Assembly: GCF_003208175.1 (NCBI RefSeq)
Contig: NZ_QKMR01000001.1
Span: 164,502 to 228,501 of the forward strand
DNA length: 64,000 nucleotides
Source of the DNA: Ruminiclostridium sufflavum DSM 19573
GTDB taxonomy: Bacteria; Bacillota; Clostridia; Acetivibrionales; DSM-1351
Direction: 5' to 3'
Part shown: positions 61,471 to 64,000 of the stretch, in pieces
Layout of the letters: each line of letters begins with the position of its first letter
Position numbering within the stretch: position 1 is the stretch's first letter
Made by a program: the position numbers and the translations under genes
Notes under the pieces: model-generated
Told to the model about the DNA's origin: nothing
Seen by the model: the letters and a program-made list of their open reading frames with translations, nothing else
Database searches by the model: none

Positions 61471-62754
61471 CTAATATTTTTTCTGCAAATTATCCTTATA
61501 TGCTATCCTGCCGTTACAAATAGTGTATTTTACCCTACCGTACAACTCCTGCCCTATAAACGGTGAATTACACGATTTCGAAACAAATTTATCCACCTTC
61601 CACTTTTCATTTTCATCAAAAATAACCAAATCCGCTGCAGCGCCCTCTTCTATACTTCCTACGCTCATTCTGTATAACCCGGCAGGATTCAGCGTCATCT
61701 TTTCAATAAGCTGAAGCATGGATAAGTGGCCCTTCCGTACCAGCTCTGTAACTCCTAACGCCAGCATTGTTTCCAATCCTATCATTCCGCTTGGTGCTTC
61801 CGTTAATGCCTTTTCCTTCTCCTGAGTACTGTGAGGGGCATGATCTGTGGCAATAATATCAATAGTACCGTCTTTCAGTCCCTCAATGATTTCATACCTG
61901 TCTTTTCTTGTTCTTACGGGCGGATTCACCTTTGCACAGCTGCCCTTTAGAAGCACCGAATCTTCTGTCAGGGAAAAATGATGCGGTGTGGCTTCCGCAT
62001 ATACCCTTGCTCCCATTTCCTTAGCAAGTCTCACCATTCGTACACTGTTCCCTGAACTGATATGCTGGATATGGACACATGCTCCGGTGTGTATGGCCAG
62101 CATACAATCCCGTGCAACCAAAACATCCTCGGCAGCCGCGGCAGCCCCGTTAATTCCCATTTTTTCAGCCACAGCGCCCTGATTTATTCCGGCATTGAAA
62201 ACAAGTGAAGGATGCTCTTCATGAAGGCTCAGAGGAACATTTAAACGCTTTGCCTCCATCATAGCCTGTATAATAACCGGCTCGTCCAATATAGGCTTGC
62301 CGTCATCGCTAAAACCAACAGCCCCCGCTTTTTTAAGCTCGTCCATATCTGTAAGCTCTTTTCCTGACATTCCTTTAGTAACCGCTGCGACTGAGAGGAC
62401 ATTTATTTCTGTTTTTTTCCCTTGCTCCAGAACATATTTTAATATTTCCGTGCTGTCAACAACAGGATTAGTGTTTGCCATGCAGACAACGGTGGTAACT
62501 CCCCCCTTGGCGGCAGCCTTTGCTCCTGAAGAAATATTCTCTTTGTAGGTAAATCCCGGATCTCTGAAATGTACGTGTACATCTATCAAGCCCGGTGCTA
62601 CAATCAAGCCTTTTGCCTCTATAATATCTTCGTATTCGTCACTTCTCTGGTATTTTCCGATTTTCACTATTTTGTTGTCTTGAATTACTACATCCAGATT
62701 ATCATCCAATCTGCTTTTGGGGTCTATAACCCTTCCGTCCTTAATCAGAATCAT
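61471..62754 (-). CDS. pyrC: Dihydroorotase
   Basis: Zinc amidohydrolase of 427 aa interconverting dihydroorotate and N-carbamoyl-L-aspartate. Metal ligands in PGLIDVHVHFRDPG, the catalytic metal-bridging residue in a segment near VGFSDDGKPIL, His in LHEEHPSLV and HIQHIS, and catalytic Asp in IIATDHAPHS. The Arg of HFRDPG and the Asn in CMANTNPVVD bind the substrate carboxylate, so dihydroorotase rather than dihydropyrimidinase is favoured. ATG 62754 overlaps the end of the hydrolase gene by 14 bp. Confidence 0.92.
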   Translation of the reverse strand: MILIKDGRVIDPKSRLDDNLDVVIQDNKIVKIGKYQRSDEYEDIIEAKGLIVAPGLIDVHVHFRDPGFTYKENISSGAKAAAKGGVTTVVCMANTNPVVDSTEILKYVLEQGKKTEINVLSVAAVTKGMSGKELTDMDELKKAGAVGFSDDGKPILDEPVIIQAMMEAKRLNVPLSLHEEHPSLVFNAGINQGAVAEKMGINGAAAAAEDVLVARDCMLAIHTGACVHIQHISSGNSVRMVRLAKEMGARVYAEATPHHFSLTEDSVLLKGSCAKVNPPVRTRKDRYEIIEGLKDGTIDIIATDHAPHSTQEKEKALTEAPSGMIGLETMLALGVTELVRKGHLSMLQLIEKMTLNPAGLYRMSVGSIEEGAAADLVIFDENEKWKVDKFVSKSCNSPFIGQELYGRVKYTICNGRIAYKDNLQKKY

Positions 62755-63967
62755 AAGCTTCTCCTTTTAAATATTCGTAAATAACCCTTGCGCCGTCACA
62801 AATATTCTGAATTGATGTAAACTCCCTCTTATTGTGGCTTATCCCTTTCTCACAAGGAATAAAAATCATTGCTGTTTTACAGATTTCAGCGAAGGACATC
62901 GCATCATGTCCGGCACCGCTCATCATGACCCGATGTGACAGCTTAAGCTTCTTTGCTGCCGCCGCCAGCTTAAGCTGCATTTCCTGCGTCATTTTTATAG
63001 GAGGAATACTGCTGATTGTTTCTCTGAAATAAGTTAAACCTCTGTTTTCACATATCCTTTTTGCAGCAGTCTTAATTCTGTTTTCCGTCCTGTCCAGACT
63101 GGAGGCGTCAACTCCTCTAATATCCACTCCAAGCAGCACTTCGCCCGGGATTACATTCATTGCATTAGGATAATTGCGTACAACCCCTGCCGTTGCAACA
63201 GACTTATATACAGCCTCTTCTTTTCCTGCCTGCTCAATTTCCAGAATTAATTCGGCAGCTCCGCACAGGGCATCGTTTCTCATATCCATAGGCGTTGCTC
63301 CCGAATGCTCCGCCATTCCGTTTATATGAAAATAAAATCTTCGCGGTCCTGCAATTGTTTCAACTATTCCAATTTTATTATTGTATTCCTCCAGAACCTT
63401 TCCCTGCTCAATATGCAGCTCTATATACTCCTTGATTCCGGAAATTTTTTTGGGATGCAGCGTATAATTTTTTTCTTTGAAAATATCCTTCAAAAGCCTT
63501 CCATCTACGGACATAAGCTCTCCTATATCCTGCTTATAAACCTCTTCTGTTACTAAGCCGCTGCCTAATGTACATCTGCCGAAATTGCTGGATTCCTCAC
63601 ATCTGAAGGCACCCACAGCTATAGGCAGGCTCAGCTTGTCCAATTCAGCCCAATGTAAAATCAGAAGTCCTGTAATAATCCCAGCAACTCCGTCATATCT
63701 CCCTCCTTCAATAACAGAATCCAGATGAGAGCCAATTAAATAGCAGTCTCCTTTTTGTCCTTTATTATAAAGAAACGAGTTTCCGACCTCATCCTCAGAA
63801 TATATATGTCCCTCGGCTTCTCCAAGCTTTTTAAATATTTCATGCATTTCATCTTCCTCTTTTGAGTAGCCGAGTCTTGTAACTCCTCCGTTTGCCGCAC
63901 TTCCCACACTGTAAAATTTATCAAAAATATATTCTGCATAAGCTGTATCATCCAAATAATTTTTCAT
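62741..63967 (-). CDS. N-carbamoyl-L-amino-acid hydrolase (M20 family amidase)
   Basis: Zinc or manganese amidohydrolase that splits an N-carbamoyl amino acid to the amino acid, CO2 and ammonia; family members also act on allantoate and beta-ureidopropionate. 408 aa from ATG 63967 (MKNYLDD), six bases after AGGAG. Seen: VGNSFLYNKG, metal site IGSHLDSVIEGGRYDGVAGI, FRCEESSNFGRCTLGS with the catalytic Glu pair, IELHIEQGKVLEE, NGMAEHSGATPMDMRNDAL and SGAGHDAMSFA. It is the first visible gene of the run. In front of pyrC, the best substrate is N-carbamoyl-L-aspartate, which makes it a ureidosuccinase. Confidence 0.9.
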   Translation of the reverse strand: MKNYLDDTAYAEYIFDKFYSVGSAANGGVTRLGYSKEEDEMHEIFKKLGEAEGHIYSEDEVGNSFLYNKGQKGDCYLIGSHLDSVIEGGRYDGVAGIITGLLILHWAELDKLSLPIAVGAFRCEESSNFGRCTLGSGLVTEEVYKQDIGELMSVDGRLLKDIFKEKNYTLHPKKISGIKEYIELHIEQGKVLEEYNNKIGIVETIAGPRRFYFHINGMAEHSGATPMDMRNDALCGAAELILEIEQAGKEEAVYKSVATAGVVRNYPNAMNVIPGEVLLGVDIRGVDASSLDRTENRIKTAAKRICENRGLTYFRETISSIPPIKMTQEMQLKLAAAAKKLKLSHRVMMSGAGHDAMSFAEICKTAMIFIPCEKGISHNKREFTSIQNICDGARVIYEYLKGEAYDSD

Positions 63968-64000
63968 GGCTTTTCTCCTAATCACATACGCTAACCTTCC

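Noticed and set aside
53157-63967. Ordinary de novo pyrimidine biosynthesis operon
   Set aside because: pyrC, pyrK and pyrD alone would allow it, but the amidase, aspartase, IclR and importer do not belong to biosynthesis, and pyrB, pyrE and pyrF are not seen. Genes right of the window could change this.

Overview
The window reads as chromosomal DNA of an anaerobic, AT-rich, low-GC Gram-positive bacterium of the class Clostridia, most likely Lachnospiraceae or a close family. The reasons are strong Shine-Dalgarno sites (GGAGG), lipoprotein-type ABC binding proteins, an NAD-linked PyrD/PyrK pair, a Gdx exporter very like the clostridial type, a guanidine-I riboswitch, and a SpoIIE/RsbU-like phosphatase. 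I see no rRNA, tRNA, CRISPR array or intact insertion sequence.

Region 1 (1-7962, all minus strand) is a probable metal-uptake operon. A TetR regulator is followed by a nickel/peptide-type ABC transporter (two permeases, two ATPases, a binding lipoprotein), a serine O-acetyltransferase and an aryl-acid AMP ligase that runs off the left edge. The ligase pocket has Cys at the position that separates salicylate from 2,3-dihydroxybenzoate users, so a salicyl-thiazoline or -oxazoline metallophore is the best guess. Region 2 (8046-8758) holds the tetR promoter and operator and, divergently, a guanidine-I riboswitch with its terminator in front of the guanidinium exporter gdx.

Region 3 (8979-31431) is a large sugar-acid/pentulose locus. 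It has UlaG-like lactonase, UlaE 3-epimerase, an AraD/UlaF 4-epimerase, a YbhE-type lactonase, an Rbs-type and an Opp-type ABC transporter, an Old-Yellow-Enzyme-type flavoenzyme, an SDR, an MBL hydrolase and two NTF2/SnoaL-like proteins on the minus strand, and divergently an FGGY kinase with a SorC regulator. A GCAC-N4-GTGC palindrome occurs both in the divergent promoter region and upstream of the rbsB-like gene, so the SorC protein probably controls the locus. No UlaD-type decarboxylase is seen.

Region 4 (31530-52763) is mixed: DNA glycosylase, small ferritin-like protein, PAS-PP2C phosphatase, a 59-aa zinc-ribbon protein, a GH43 glycosidase, several regulators, an unrecognised 504-aa protein, LUD and PNPOx-like proteins, two MFS transporters, an orphan Rhs toxin C-terminus with a likely immunity gene, a signal peptidase/acyl-ACP thioesterase/GerMN operon, and two tandem PQQ-propeller membrane proteins.

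Region 5 (53033-63967, all minus) is the most interesting. One run encodes an N-carbamoyl-amino-acid hydrolase, dihydroorotase (pyrC), PyrK, PyrD and aspartase (aspA). The next run, from its own consensus promoter, encodes an IclR regulator, an SsuABC-like transporter with two permeases and a uridine-phosphorylase-like enzyme. Together these give orotate -> dihydroorotate -> N-carbamoylaspartate -> aspartate -> fumarate, the orotate fermentation route described biochemically for Clostridium (Zymobacterium) oroticum, so the locus probably degrades rather than makes pyrimidine.
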